Shown: in pieces, positions 8,991 through 17,339 of the stretch | How positions within the stretch are numbered: the first letter of the stretch is position 1 | How the letters are laid out: each line of letters begins with the position of its first letter | Origin: Methanobacteriota archaeon | GTDB taxonomy: Archaea > JAADCQ01 > Methanopyri > Methanopyrales > Methanopyraceae | Assembly: GCA_027064425.1 (NCBI GenBank) | Contig: JAMOPO010000052.1 | Coordinates: 62,001 to 126,000, forward strand | Length of the DNA: 64,000 bases | Reading direction: 5' to 3' | The notes under the pieces: generated by a model | Database searches by the model: none | Seen by the model: only the letters and a program-made list of their open reading frames with translations | Told to the model about the DNA's origin: nothing | Translations under genes and position numbers: made by a program

Positions 8991-10010
8991 TCAGACGCGC
9001 GTCCCCGGGATCTCCCGACCGTACTCGCGCAGCAGCTCGCGCATCAGCGAGCGCACGTCCTCCAGGAGCCTCCTGGCCGCCTCCTCATCCCTCTCGACGG
9101 CTAGGCGGGGTAGGACGTCGTACCCTAAATCGTCGACTCGGTCGTCGATCTCGGAGTACTCGGACAGGACCGCGTGCAACTGCGCGAGCCGTTCCGTCCG
9201 CTCAACCCGGTTCAGCGTCCCGTGGACGTACGATCTCAGCGCGCTCTCAAGGTACATGAGCAGCCGGTACGTGAGGTCGCGGACGACGTCGCCCTCGTCC
9301 CGCGGTCCCTCCGGCACCCCGCCCCGGAACACCCGGCTCAGCTCCAGCCCCAGCCTCTCCTCCACCTCCCCCGCGTCCCACCTCGGGGTCTCCGTCTCGA
9401 CCAGGTACTCCAGGCACTCCCGTGGAGACGCCACCCGCTCCACCATGAGCGAGCAGGCCCGGCCCGTGAGCGGGTTGTATCCCACCCGCTCGATGAACCG
9501 GTGCACTCCGTAGGGCCGGATGGGGCACGTGTAGTCCTCGTCGAACCATCCGCATTCCGAGACGATCCGCCGCACGTCCTCCCACGTCCACCGGCGCAGC
9601 GCCGGGTACCGGACCATCGTCACGCCGGGGGGGTATGGGTGGGTCACCCGCCGCCCGTACTTGCCTCGCAGCTCGTGGCCCGTGAGGACCGTGAGCAGCC
9701 CCAGCTGCTTGGCGCGTAGGCAGGCGGCGGTCAGGACCGTCCTCGCGCACTTGGTGCAGATGGGTAGACCGCGCCGGAGGGCTCGGCGGAACCACTCTCG
9801 AAGCCGAACGCGGACGACCTCGTGGCGGAGGCCCAGCCGCTCCGCGCACCTCCTGGCGTTCTCCAGGCACACCTCGTCCAGGAACTCGTGAACGACCGTG
9901 ACCGCCGCCTCCAGACGCCATCGTTCGGAGGCGTGGAGGGCGGTCGCCACGCTGTCCCGGCCGCCGGAGAGCGCCACGCAGGCGGGGTTGCTGGGGCTAG
10001 TCGTGCGCAT
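8991..10010 (-). CDS. PP-loop (N-type ATP pyrophosphatase) protein
   Basis: 339 residues, ATG 10010, overlapping the end of gltX by 14 bases. The PP-loop SGGRDS lies near residue 16, followed by the alternating Rossmann-like fold; cysteines in ICTKCAR and DYTCPIRPYG suggest metal or thiol chemistry. This fold adenylates a carbonyl before nucleophilic attack, as in TtcA, CTU1, ThiI or TilS. It looks like a TtcA/CTU1-type enzyme by motif, but the long C-terminal helical half is unlike those. Its position between gltX and the wall ligases hints at a role in precursor activation or glutamate chemistry; unproven. Confidence 0.72.
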   Translation of the reverse strand: MRTTSPSNPACVALSGGRDSVATALHASERWRLEAAVTVVHEFLDEVCLENARRCAERLGLRHEVVRVRLREWFRRALRRGLPICTKCARTVLTAACLRAKQLGLLTVLTGHELRGKYGRRVTHPYPPGVTMVRYPALRRWTWEDVRRIVSECGWFDEDYTCPIRPYGVHRFIERVGYNPLTGRACSLMVERVASPRECLEYLVETETPRWDAGEVEERLGLELSRVFRGGVPEGPRDEGDVVRDLTYRLLMYLESALRSYVHGTLNRVERTERLAQLHAVLSEYSEIDDRVDDLGYDVLPRLAVERDEEAARRLLEDVRSLMRELLREYGREIPGTRV

Positions 10011-11715
10011 ACACGGCCCTCACACCGCTCGGCCCACACTCCTCGATCCGGGCGAAGTACAGCCGCTCGAACTGCACCGTGCGCCCCGGCTCCTCCCGCT
10101 CCACGTTGGCCTCGACGTAGCCCCTATCCACCGACCCGTCCGGCCGCAGCACCTCGCACGGGATCGCCTGATCCACCGGCACCCAGTGCACGATCCGCGC
10201 CCCCTCCCGTCGCGCGGTCCGGTAGTCCTCACTGTGGTACCGCCCCTGAACGACGCCGTCCCCCACCTCGACGATCTCCACGTTCACCGCGTTCATCAGC
10301 CGGATCAGGTCGCCCTCCTCCAGCTCCTCACCGTCCTCCCGGTCCAGCCAAACGCGACACTCACCGTCCTCCGGATGCAGCACGAGCGCGCGCTCGCCCC
10401 GATCCTTGTCCGGGTGCAACGGGACCGTGGCCGCGTGGGGCTCCTCTAGCCCCTCGATCCGGAGCTCCACCGGGTCCCGGACGAAGAAGTACCGGTTGGA
10501 CTTCGGGTCGATCAGGCGCCGGTTGCGCGAGTACAGCTGCTTCCAGCTGAAGGTCGCGTCCACGTCCGTCAGCCCGATCTCGAGGATCGTCTCACGGAGC
10601 GCCTCGGGCTCGATGCCCCGGCGCCGCAGCGCGCGCAACGTCGCCGTCCGCACGTCGTCCCAGCCCGTGAACTCACCCGACTTAATGCCCTCCTTGATCT
10701 TGGACGTGCTCAGGACGGAACCCTCAACCTTCAGGATCCCGTAGTGCACGTACTCCGGTGTCTCCCACCCCAGGTGCTCGAAGATGAACTCCTGCCGCCG
10801 CGTGTTCGACTCGTGGTCCTTGCCTCGCAGTACGTGAGTAACCTCCATGAAGTGGTCGTCCACGGCGACGGCGAAGTTCATCGTCGGCCAGACGAGGTAC
10901 CGGTCTCCCACCATCGGGTGCTCCTCCTCCACCACGCGGAACGCGACCCACTCGCGCACGGCCGGGTCGGGGTGGTCGACCTTCGTCTTGACCCGCACGA
11001 CCGCCTCGCCCTCCGAGAACGCCCCGTCCAGCATCTCCTCCCACAGCTCGAGGTTCTCCTCGGGCTCCCGAGACCGGCACGGACAGGCCTGTCCCCGGTC
11101 CCGGAGCCGGCGGAACTCGTCGGCGTCGCACGTGCAGACGTAGGCCCCGCCCCGCTCCAGCAGCTCCTCGGCCACCCGGTAGTAGAGCTCCATCCGGTTC
11201 GACTGCACGTACCGCTCGTCCACGCGCACGCCCAGCCACTCCAGGTCCTCCTCGATCATGTCGTACGCCTCCGGGTCCACCCGCCGCGGGTCCGTGTCCT
11301 CGAACCGCAGGATCAGCGTGCCGCCGTACCGCCGGGCGTACTCGTCGTTGAGCACCGCCGCCCGAGCGTGACCCAGGTGCAGCGGCCCGGACGGGTTGGG
11401 GGCGAACCGGAGCCGAACCTCGCCCTCCTTCGCCCCCGGGAGCGGCTTCAGCCCACCCTTCTCCCCCGCCTCCTCTTCCTCCTCCGCGCCGAGCTCCTCC
11501 AGCTCGCGCTTGATCTCCTCCAGGGACATCTTGTTGACTTCCTCGACCACCTCCCGGACGAGCTTGAGCACCTCCTTCGCCCGGTCCCGGTACTCCTCGT
11601 GCTCTCGCATGACCTTCTTCATGACCGCGTTGGGGTTGGCCTTGCCGTCGTACTTGGCCGCGTTCTCCAGCGCGTACCGCCGGATCACGTCCCGAAGCTC
11701 CTCCAGCTCGCTCAC
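9997..11715 (-). CDS. gltX: Glutamyl-tRNA synthetase (archaeal GluRS)
   Basis: 572-residue class I aminoacyl-tRNA synthetase charging tRNA-Glu (and tRNA-Gln for later amidation in archaea). The N-terminal extension of about 100 residues is archaeal-type; the HIGH motif is FAPNPSGPLHLGHAR and the KMSKS equivalent is LSTSK. The C-terminus is the beta-barrel GlnRS-like anticodon domain. GTG 11715 (SELEELRD...) is chosen because the frame upstream is unlike a protein. It heads the minus-strand operon that continues into pseudomurein synthesis, a wall polymer whose peptide contains glutamate. Confidence 0.92.
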   Translation of the reverse strand: MSELEELRDVIRRYALENAAKYDGKANPNAVMKKVMREHEEYRDRAKEVLKLVREVVEEVNKMSLEEIKRELEELGAEEEEEAGEKGGLKPLPGAKEGEVRLRFAPNPSGPLHLGHARAAVLNDEYARRYGGTLILRFEDTDPRRVDPEAYDMIEEDLEWLGVRVDERYVQSNRMELYYRVAEELLERGGAYVCTCDADEFRRLRDRGQACPCRSREPEENLELWEEMLDGAFSEGEAVVRVKTKVDHPDPAVREWVAFRVVEEEHPMVGDRYLVWPTMNFAVAVDDHFMEVTHVLRGKDHESNTRRQEFIFEHLGWETPEYVHYGILKVEGSVLSTSKIKEGIKSGEFTGWDDVRTATLRALRRRGIEPEALRETILEIGLTDVDATFSWKQLYSRNRRLIDPKSNRYFFVRDPVELRIEGLEEPHAATVPLHPDKDRGERALVLHPEDGECRVWLDREDGEELEEGDLIRLMNAVNVEIVEVGDGVVQGRYHSEDYRTARREGARIVHWVPVDQAIPCEVLRPDGSVDRGYVEANVEREEPGRTVQFERLYFARIEECGPSGVRAVYAHD

Positions 11716-11737
11716 GGGCGCTCCCCCCGCCCGCCCC

Positions 11738-11765
11738 CTTTTCGGTTGACAATAAGCCGTGAGCG
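11738..11765 (-). promoter_or_regulatory. Possible proximal promoter of gltX operon
   Basis: AT-rich island in a GC-rich gap. On the minus strand it reads GGCTTATTGTCAACCG, with a TATA-like centre about 25-30 bases before a purine-rich stretch preceding GTG 11715. Weak match; a second candidate lies further upstream at 11893-11905. Confidence 0.3.
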
Positions 11766-11843
11766 TGAGGGGACGGGGGTGTCCCCCGCCCTCCGGTCCC
11801 GAGATCATCGAGCGGCGACGGCCGCCTCACCCGGGAGACCCAG

Positions 11844-11876
11844 ACGGGGGTCATCCTTTGAGGATCTGACCCCCGT
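11844..11876. repeat. Strong hairpin in the gltX leader
   Basis: Inverted repeat: ten-base arms ACGGGGGTCA (11844-11853) and TGACCCCCGT (11867-11876) enclose a further TCCT/AGGA stem and a TTG loop. It sits about 130 bases upstream of gltX and close to the start expected from a TATA-like TAATTAAA at about 11893-11905 on the minus strand. Could be a 5'-end mRNA structure, an attenuator or a regulator site. Confidence 0.6.
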
Positions 11877-11937
11877 GCGCCCGCCCCCGATTCGGTTTAA
11901 TTAGTTCCCCGGCGCCCGCCCCACGCGCGGGGAAAGC

Positions 11938-11945
11938 TTTTTATA
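11938..11945 (+). promoter_or_regulatory. TATA box of the tRNA-Lys gene
   Basis: TTTTTATA preceded by a purine-rich GGAAAG that could serve as BRE. Its centre is about 34 bases before the mature tRNA 5' end, as expected for an archaeal promoter with a short 5' leader. Confidence 0.65.
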
Positions 11946-11975
11946 GGACGGGCCCGCTGGCCGGGCCTGGACGCC

Positions 11976-12053
11976 GGGCCGGCAGCTCAGTCTGGTCAGA
12001 GCGCGGGACTTTTAATCCCGTGGTCCCGGGTTCAAATCCCGGCCGGCCCACCA
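11976..12053 (+). tRNA. tRNA-Lys (anticodon TTT), encoded CCA, C at position 8
   Basis: Complete cloverleaf: acceptor GGGCCGG/CCGGCCC, D stem GCTC/GAGC, anticodon stem CGGGA/TCCCG with loop CTTTTAA, five-base variable region, T stem CCGGG/CCCGG with loop TTCAAAT, discriminator A and encoded CCA (12051-12053). Position 8, almost universally T in tRNA genes, is C (base 11983). In Methanopyrus this is corrected in the transcript by the CDAT8 deaminase (established knowledge). No intron. Confidence 0.97.
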
Positions 12054-12119
12054 GCCCGGATCGTTACGAGTCCCAAAACGTTTCGTGTGTAATAACGACC
12101 GCCCGGGGCGTGGGGGCGT

Positions 12120-13904
12120 CTACATCCGCTCGAGCGCCGGGATGCCGAGCAGGTTCATGACGTTCTCCATGACGATGGTGAACGCCTCGACCAGCTTCAG
12201 CCGCGCCTTTCGGACCTCCTCGTCCTCCGCGTGCAGCACCGGCACCTCCTCGTAGAACGTGTGGAACGCCCGGGCGAGCTCGTAGGCGTACTCCGCCAGG
12301 ATGTCCGGGCGCCGCTTCCGCACGCACTGAGCCACCTGCCGCGGGAACATGGACATCTTGAACACCAGCTCGAACGAGTGATCGTCGTCCAGGTAGGCCG
12401 CGTCAAACCGCTGCACCTCCTCGTCAGCCTGCCGCAGGATCGACTTAGCGCGCGTGTAGGCGTACTGGATGAACGGGCCGCCCCGGCGGAAGTCCAGGGC
12501 CTCGTCCCAGTCGAACTCTATGGGCTTGTTCGGGCTGACGCGGGCGATGGCGAACCGGACGGCCCCGATGGCCACGTTCTCCGCGATCTCCTCCCGCTCC
12601 TCCTCGTCCAGGTCCTCGGCGACGCCCGCCTCCTTCATCTTCTCCAGCGCGCGCTTCTTGGCCTCGTCCAGGAACTCGTCCAGGGTCACGTACCGGCCCT
12701 TCCGGGTCGACATCGAGCCCTCGGGCAGGTGGATGAACTCGTAGAAGATCACGTCCACGCGGTCCGGGTCCGCGTCCAGGATGTCGAGCACCGCCTTCAG
12801 CTGCTGCACGGCGAGCTTGTGGTCGGCCCCGAGCACGTCGATGACGAACGCGGCCCGCTTGAGCTTCCACAGGTGGTACGCGATGTCTCGCGTCGTGTAG
12901 AGGGTCGTACCGTCGCTCCGGGTGAGCACGAGCTCCTTGTCGATCCCGTAGTCCTCCAGGTCGAGGATCACGGCCCCGTCGTCGCGCTTCTCCGCCGCGC
13001 CCATGTCCACGAGCTTCTCGACGATCTCGACCGCATCCTCCACGAACTCGCTCTCGTACACGAACCGATCGTGGGCCACGCGGAGCCGCTCCAGGGTCTC
13101 GATGTGACCCTTTAGGCACTCCTCGACCACGACCTGGAACGCCTCCGCGATGCGCTCGGCCCGGGACTCCTCGTCCAGCAGGTACCGCTCGTAGGAGCGC
13201 AGGAAGCGCTCCACGACCTCCTCCAGCTCGGGGTCCTCCTCGATCTCCTTCGCGGCCTCCGCGTACAGCTCGCCGAAGAACTCGTCCGGCTTCTTGTCCT
13301 CTGGAACCTCCGGCCGCCCCTCCTTGATGTACTTCCAGGCGAGCATCGCGATCTGCTTGCCCATGTCGTTCACGTAGTACTGCACCTCAACGTCGTAGTT
13401 CGTGAACACCATGCACCGGGCCAGGATGTCGCCGATGATCGCGTTCCTGCCGTGGCCGATGTGGAGCGGGCCGTTCGGGTTCGCGCTGGTGTGCTCCAGG
13501 ATCGCGGGCCGACCCATGCCCAGGTCCAGCGAGCCGTACTCCTCCTCGTAATAGAAGATCGATCGCAGGACGAGGGCGGCGTACTGGGGCCGGTTCAGCC
13601 TGATGTTGATGTAACCCGGCCCGTCCACCCGGGCCTCGTCGACGAGGACGACCTCGTCCAGGTCCGACTCCTCGAGGATCGTCTCCGCGATCTTCCTGGG
13701 CTCCTCGCCCACCTCCTTCGCCAGCGAGAGGGCGACGGGCGTGGCCACGTCCACGTCCTCGACCGGTGGCTCCGGATCCACCGGCACCTCCACGGGCTCG
13801 TCGACGTCGTACGCCGAGGAGATGGCGTCGCGGATCGAGGTCCGGATCGTGCGGACGAGAACCGAGTACGGGTCGTGGGGTGGAGCCTCCTCTTCCTCCG
13901 CCAA
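12120..13904 (-). CDS. argS: Arginyl-tRNA synthetase
   Basis: 594-residue class I synthetase charging tRNA-Arg. N-terminal Add1-type domain, HIGH motif HTSANPNGPLHIGHGRN, KMSKS counterpart SMSTRKGRY, and the C-terminal all-helical DALR anticodon domain ending MNLLGIPALERM, a typical ArgS end. Start is TTG 13904 with GGGGTAGG upstream; the N-terminus is acidic and poorly constrained. It follows aRF1 by 14 bases in the same direction, so the two may be cotranscribed. Confidence 0.93.
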   Translation of the reverse strand: MAEEEEAPPHDPYSVLVRTIRTSIRDAISSAYDVDEPVEVPVDPEPPVEDVDVATPVALSLAKEVGEEPRKIAETILEESDLDEVVLVDEARVDGPGYINIRLNRPQYAALVLRSIFYYEEEYGSLDLGMGRPAILEHTSANPNGPLHIGHGRNAIIGDILARCMVFTNYDVEVQYYVNDMGKQIAMLAWKYIKEGRPEVPEDKKPDEFFGELYAEAAKEIEEDPELEEVVERFLRSYERYLLDEESRAERIAEAFQVVVEECLKGHIETLERLRVAHDRFVYESEFVEDAVEIVEKLVDMGAAEKRDDGAVILDLEDYGIDKELVLTRSDGTTLYTTRDIAYHLWKLKRAAFVIDVLGADHKLAVQQLKAVLDILDADPDRVDVIFYEFIHLPEGSMSTRKGRYVTLDEFLDEAKKRALEKMKEAGVAEDLDEEEREEIAENVAIGAVRFAIARVSPNKPIEFDWDEALDFRRGGPFIQYAYTRAKSILRQADEEVQRFDAAYLDDDHSFELVFKMSMFPRQVAQCVRKRRPDILAEYAYELARAFHTFYEEVPVLHAEDEEVRKARLKLVEAFTIVMENVMNLLGIPALERM

Positions 13905-13918
13905 GCGGACCTACCCCT

Positions 13919-15154
13919 CTAACCCGGTCTGAACCTTAGCAACGCTCCGAGCCCGTTAAACGCCTGGTGGAACTGCGCGCCCTCCTCCGTCTCGGTTGAA
14001 ATTATCTCCACCCGAGCACCCATCTGCTCCGCCAGCTCGATGTAGTAATCCACGATCTCCTTAACGTCCTCCACCTCCAGCTCCGCCTCCCCGCACTCCG
14101 GGCACTCGCCGACGCGCTCCTCCACCTCCTCCTTCTCCCGGACCGTGATCACCTCCTCGTGCCCGCACTCCGGGCACCGGAGCACGGCCTTGTAACCCTC
14201 CAGCTCCTCCGAGATCAGCAGCGTCTCAACGGCGCCCATCCGGAGCATCCGCTCGACCTCGTCCTCACCGTACGCCGCCAGCTCCCCGTTGACCGCCTCC
14301 TCCATGAACTTCCGCACCAGCCGCTTCTCCCGGACCAGCTCCGCCTCCTTGAGCGCGTCCTCCGCCTTGTCCAGCGCCTCCCGAATGCCCGACTCGTCGG
14401 TGTTCCCGATGTCGACCACGGCGATGACCTTCTCCTTCAGGTCCTTGGGTAGGTAGTCCCCGTCCAGGAACTCCTCCTTCGTCGGGCCGGGCCCGCCCAC
14501 GATGATGCCCTTCAGGTTGTCCACCTCCTCGAAGACCTCCCGCGCGGCCTCCCCCACCTCCTGGTAGAACTCGTGCGCCGCGTGCTCGATCAGCCGGTCG
14601 AAGCGGCGCTGCGACTGACCTCCGGCCTTGTGCTTGCCCGGCACGTCGGACTTGAGCTGCTTCTTCACCTCGATCCGCTTGCCCTTAACCAGCCCGATGG
14701 TCGCCTCGCGGCGGTCCATGACCAGGACGCCGTAAACGTCCTTCTCCTCGAGACACTCCTTCAGCGGCTCCAGGTAGAACTTCGAGTCGCAGCGGTAGAT
14801 GAACCGGTCCACGGGCTCCGGCGGCTCGATGAGCTCGGCCACCATCTTCTCCTTCGTCCCGTCCTTGACCATACCAACCAGCACGACCAGCCCGTTCTCC
14901 GGCGTCTCACCCACGGTTTTAAGCCTCTGAATGACCACTTCGATGGCGGACTGAACGTTCTTTCGAGTCCTCTTGCTCTTGATATTGCTGGCCTGTGAGT
15001 ACTCCTCCCTCATCATCGCGATCACATCACTAAGTCGCTTCTCCGGCGGGATGTATATCGTGATTAGCTCCGTGCCCTCACCCTCGAGGCTCTCCAACCT
15101 TTCTAGCATTTTTTTGAACTTGTACCGCTCGACGGTCTCGGACGCCGTCCCCAA
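13919..15154 (-). CDS. prf1: Peptide chain release factor aRF1
   Basis: 411 residues. Recognises all three stop codons and triggers peptide release. Stop-codon recognition motif NIKS (SNIKSKRTR), the catalytic GGQ (KAGGQSQRRFDR) and a C-terminal minidomain with CPECGHEE and CPECGEAE zinc-binding pairs are all visible. TTG 15154 is chosen as start: GGGGGG lies seven bases upstream, and the resulting N-terminus aligns with the usual YxFKxxLxxL opening. Divergent from pyrH with 27 bases between. Confidence 0.93.
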   Translation of the reverse strand: MGTASETVERYKFKKMLERLESLEGEGTELITIYIPPEKRLSDVIAMMREEYSQASNIKSKRTRKNVQSAIEVVIQRLKTVGETPENGLVVLVGMVKDGTKEKMVAELIEPPEPVDRFIYRCDSKFYLEPLKECLEEKDVYGVLVMDRREATIGLVKGKRIEVKKQLKSDVPGKHKAGGQSQRRFDRLIEHAAHEFYQEVGEAAREVFEEVDNLKGIIVGGPGPTKEEFLDGDYLPKDLKEKVIAVVDIGNTDESGIREALDKAEDALKEAELVREKRLVRKFMEEAVNGELAAYGEDEVERMLRMGAVETLLISEELEGYKAVLRCPECGHEEVITVREKEEVEERVGECPECGEAELEVEDVKEIVDYYIELAEQMGARVEIISTETEEGAQFHQAFNGLGALLRFRPG

Positions 15155-15181
15155 CGCGGTTCCCCCGGGGGGTGGTCGAGG

Positions 15182-15853
15182 TTGTACGCGGTCGTGGCCC
15201 TCGGTGGGTCCGTGCTCAACGTGGAAAACCCGGACCGGGTCCGGAAGGCCGCTGATCTGATCTCTGAGGCGCTGGAATCCGGGCTGAAAATCTGCGCCGT
15301 CGTCGGTGGAGGGCCCGTCGCCCGTGAGTACATAAACGTAGCGCGAGAGCTCGGAGCGCCCGAGACGGCCCTCGACGAGCTGGGCATCGCCGTCACCCGG
15401 CTGAACGCCGCCCTGCTCAACCTGGCCCTCGGCCGGCCCGAGGCCGACGTCCCGGAAACCCCCGCGGAGGCCGCGGAAACGGTGCGCCGGGAGGGCGTGG
15501 CCGTCTGCGGCGGCACGCACCCGGGCCACACCACCGACGCCGTCGGGGCCATGATCGCCGAGCTCCTCGAGGCGCCGCTGATCATCGTCACCAACGTCGA
15601 TGGCGTCTACGACCGCGATCCGAGCGAGCCCGGGGCCCAAAAGCTCCGGGAGCTGGACGCTGACGAGCTCGAGCGGCTGGCCTTCGAGGCCGACCTGGAG
15701 GCGGGCGGCAGCTTCGTGGTCGACCCAGTCGCCGCCAAGATCATCCGGCGCGGCCGCGTGACCACCCACGTCCTGTCCTGGGATGACTTCAAAAGCGTCG
15801 GGATAGAGGGCGCCCTCAAAGGCAGGCACGGGGGCACGATCATCCGGGGGTAG
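15182..15853 (+). CDS. pyrH: UMP kinase, archaeal type
   Basis: 223-residue amino-acid-kinase-fold enzyme phosphorylating UMP to UDP. VVALGGSVL at the N-terminus, VVGGGPVAREYI, the GGTHPGHTTDAVGAMIAEL active-site helix and TNVDGVYDRDP are hallmark motifs. Start TTG 15182 with GGGGGGTGG upstream. Divergent from aRF1 across a CCCCCGGGGGG palindrome that appears to supply ribosome sites to both. Followed five bases later by a small Zn-ribbon gene. Confidence 0.92.
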   Translation: MYAVVALGGSVLNVENPDRVRKAADLISEALESGLKICAVVGGGPVAREYINVARELGAPETALDELGIAVTRLNAALLNLALGRPEADVPETPAEAAETVRREGVAVCGGTHPGHTTDAVGAMIAELLEAPLIIVTNVDGVYDRDPSEPGAQKLRELDADELERLAFEADLEAGGSFVVDPVAAKIIRRGRVTTHVLSWDDFKSVGIEGALKGRHGGTIIRG

Positions 15854-15858
15854 GCGCG

Positions 15859-16056
15859 GTGACGGAGCGCGACCGCGTCCCACCACACTCTCACTGCGTC
15901 GTGTGCGGCGCCGCGATCCCGGAGGGGGAGCGCTTCTGCAGCGAGAAGTGCCGACGGGAGTACGAACGCCGACGGCGCAGGGTCGTCCTTACCCAGTGGG
16001 CCCTTGCGGGCGGTCTGATCGCCCTGGGCGTCGTGCTCATGCTCCGCGGCGTTTAG
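15859..16056 (+). CDS. DUF2116-type zinc-ribbon membrane peptide
   Basis: 65 residues from GTG 15859. A CVVCGAAIPEG...CSEKCRREY zinc ribbon is followed by a basic stretch and a single C-terminal membrane helix (LAGGLIALGVVLML). This is the layout of archaeal DUF2116 proteins, cytoplasmic zinc ribbons anchored in the membrane with no known function. Cotranscribed with pyrH by spacing. Confidence 0.78.
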   Translation: MTERDRVPPHSHCVVCGAAIPEGERFCSEKCRREYERRRRRVVLTQWALAGGLIALGVVLMLRGV

Positions 16057-16064
16057 ACGCGCTC

Positions 16065-16793
16065 CTAGACGTGTTCCAGCGATGCCAACCCCTCGCCCCG
16101 CTCACCTCGAACGCCGCGTCCCGGCGTCCTCACCCGCAGCCCGGGGCAGAAGACCTCCGAACCGCCCGCCACGCGCCCCTCGTACTCGACCCACGTCAGG
16201 AACTCGTAGCCGGTCCCGGGCGTCTCGTACTCGAACGATTTCGGTATTTTCCGGTCGGTCCGGATCACCTCCAGGCACTCCGCCCCCCGGACCTCGGTGG
16301 GCGCGTACCGCGGCACGCGAGGAGGATCGCTCAGCGGCCTCCGGCCGATCCAGACCCTCGGAGGCAGCACCCGGGGCCTGTACTGCTCCAGGACGGCGTT
16401 AATGACGTCGACGAAGTCCTCTTCCAGCAACAGCGTGTCGATCATCTCGCAGACGACGACGTCAGCGTCGATCTCAACGCTCCGAGCGTCGGCTTTCACG
16501 ACCTCCCAGCTGACCTCCTTGGGCGCGTGCTTCCTGAGGTTCTTCTCCAGCAGCCGCGCCCGCTTAGGGTGCCTCTCCACCGCGACGACGCGCCGGGCGC
16601 CCGCGTTCGCGGCGACGACTGAGAGGGGACCCGTGCCGGCACCCAGGTCCGCGAAGTCGGCGCCGTCGGCCCAGTCGTACACCATCCGGGCGAAAACGCT
16701 CGTCCGGTCCTCGTCCCGGAGCAGGTCGTCCTGGTAGGCGTCCACGAGCAGGCGGAAGGTCCCGGCCGGCGTCTTGAGCGTTCGCACCTGCAT
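16065..16793 (-). CDS. SAM-dependent methyltransferase, PRMT-like
   Basis: 242 residues, ATG 16793. Class I Rossmann methyltransferase: motif I ADLGAGTGPLSVVAA, an acidic motif II AVERHP, and the loop CEMIDTLLLEE that recalls the double-E loop of protein arginine methyltransferases and related archaeal enzymes. The C-terminal half is beta-rich, also as in that group. Substrate unknown; protein or RNA are both possible. Last gene of a six-gene minus-strand run beginning at uppS. Confidence 0.78.
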   Translation of the reverse strand: MQVRTLKTPAGTFRLLVDAYQDDLLRDEDRTSVFARMVYDWADGADFADLGAGTGPLSVVAANAGARRVVAVERHPKRARLLEKNLRKHAPKEVSWEVVKADARSVEIDADVVVCEMIDTLLLEEDFVDVINAVLEQYRPRVLPPRVWIGRRPLSDPPRVPRYAPTEVRGAECLEVIRTDRKIPKSFEYETPGTGYEFLTWVEYEGRVAGGSEVFCPGLRVRTPGRGVRGERGEGLASLEHV

Positions 16794-16796
16794 GCC

Positions 16797-17339
16797 TCAG
16801 CTCTCCGCTGCCTCCCGCTTCTTCTCTCGGCCCTGCTCCTCGGCCTCCCGATCCTCCTCCCTCCCCGTTTTCAGCTTGATCACGTAGTCCGCGGCGTTCT
16901 GGAGCGCCGTGCTGAACCCGGGCTCGGCACCGATCACGATGGTGACCTTGCCCATCTCCTTCGCCTTCGCGATGATCGGGAGGAAGTCCGTGTCGCGCGT
17001 CATCAGGGCCAAGGCGTTCACGCTGTCACTGTACACGATTTCCATCGCCTCGACGGCCAGGTACACGTCCACGTCACCCGGGATGACCCGGGGAACGAAG
17101 CCCTGGTTAGCCACCGCCTCGATGAGCTTGTCGGAGGCGTACTGGTTGAGGAAGGCCAGCCCGATGCGAATCGTCCCGAGCTCCTCGACCAGCTCTCGCA
17201 CCTCCTTCAGGCTGATGTCGAACTCACGCCGGAGCATGTTTGGACCGTCGATCAGCATCGCGATGTCCAGATCGCCCTTCTTGGTCTTCCGCTTGATGAC
17301 GCCGCTCATGTAATCCTTCACGGTATCCAGCAAGCTCAC
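16797..17339 (-). CDS. NYN-domain (DUF88, LabA-like) putative nuclease
   Basis: 180 residues from GTG 17339, overlapping the upstream stop (GTGA). NYN/PIN-like fold: IAMLIDGPNMLRRE carries the first conserved aspartate and asparagine, GDVDVYLAVEAM the central acidic residues, and LMTRDTDFLPIIAKAKE the third acidic site. Such proteins are predicted metal-dependent RNases. The C-terminal 25 residues are highly charged. The PhoH-KH ATPase in the same run is another RNA-related gene. Confidence 0.82.
   Translation of the reverse strand: MSLLDTVKDYMSGVIKRKTKKGDLDIAMLIDGPNMLRREFDISLKEVRELVEELGTIRIGLAFLNQYASDKLIEAVANQGFVPRVIPGDVDVYLAVEAMEIVYSDSVNALALMTRDTDFLPIIAKAKEMGKVTIVIGAEPGFSTALQNAADYVIKLKTGREEDREAEEQGREKKREAAES

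Noticed and set aside
10724-11854. Glycine/arginine-rich reading frame across gltX
   Set aside because: Low-complexity shadow frame; gltX in the other frame has full class I synthetase motifs.
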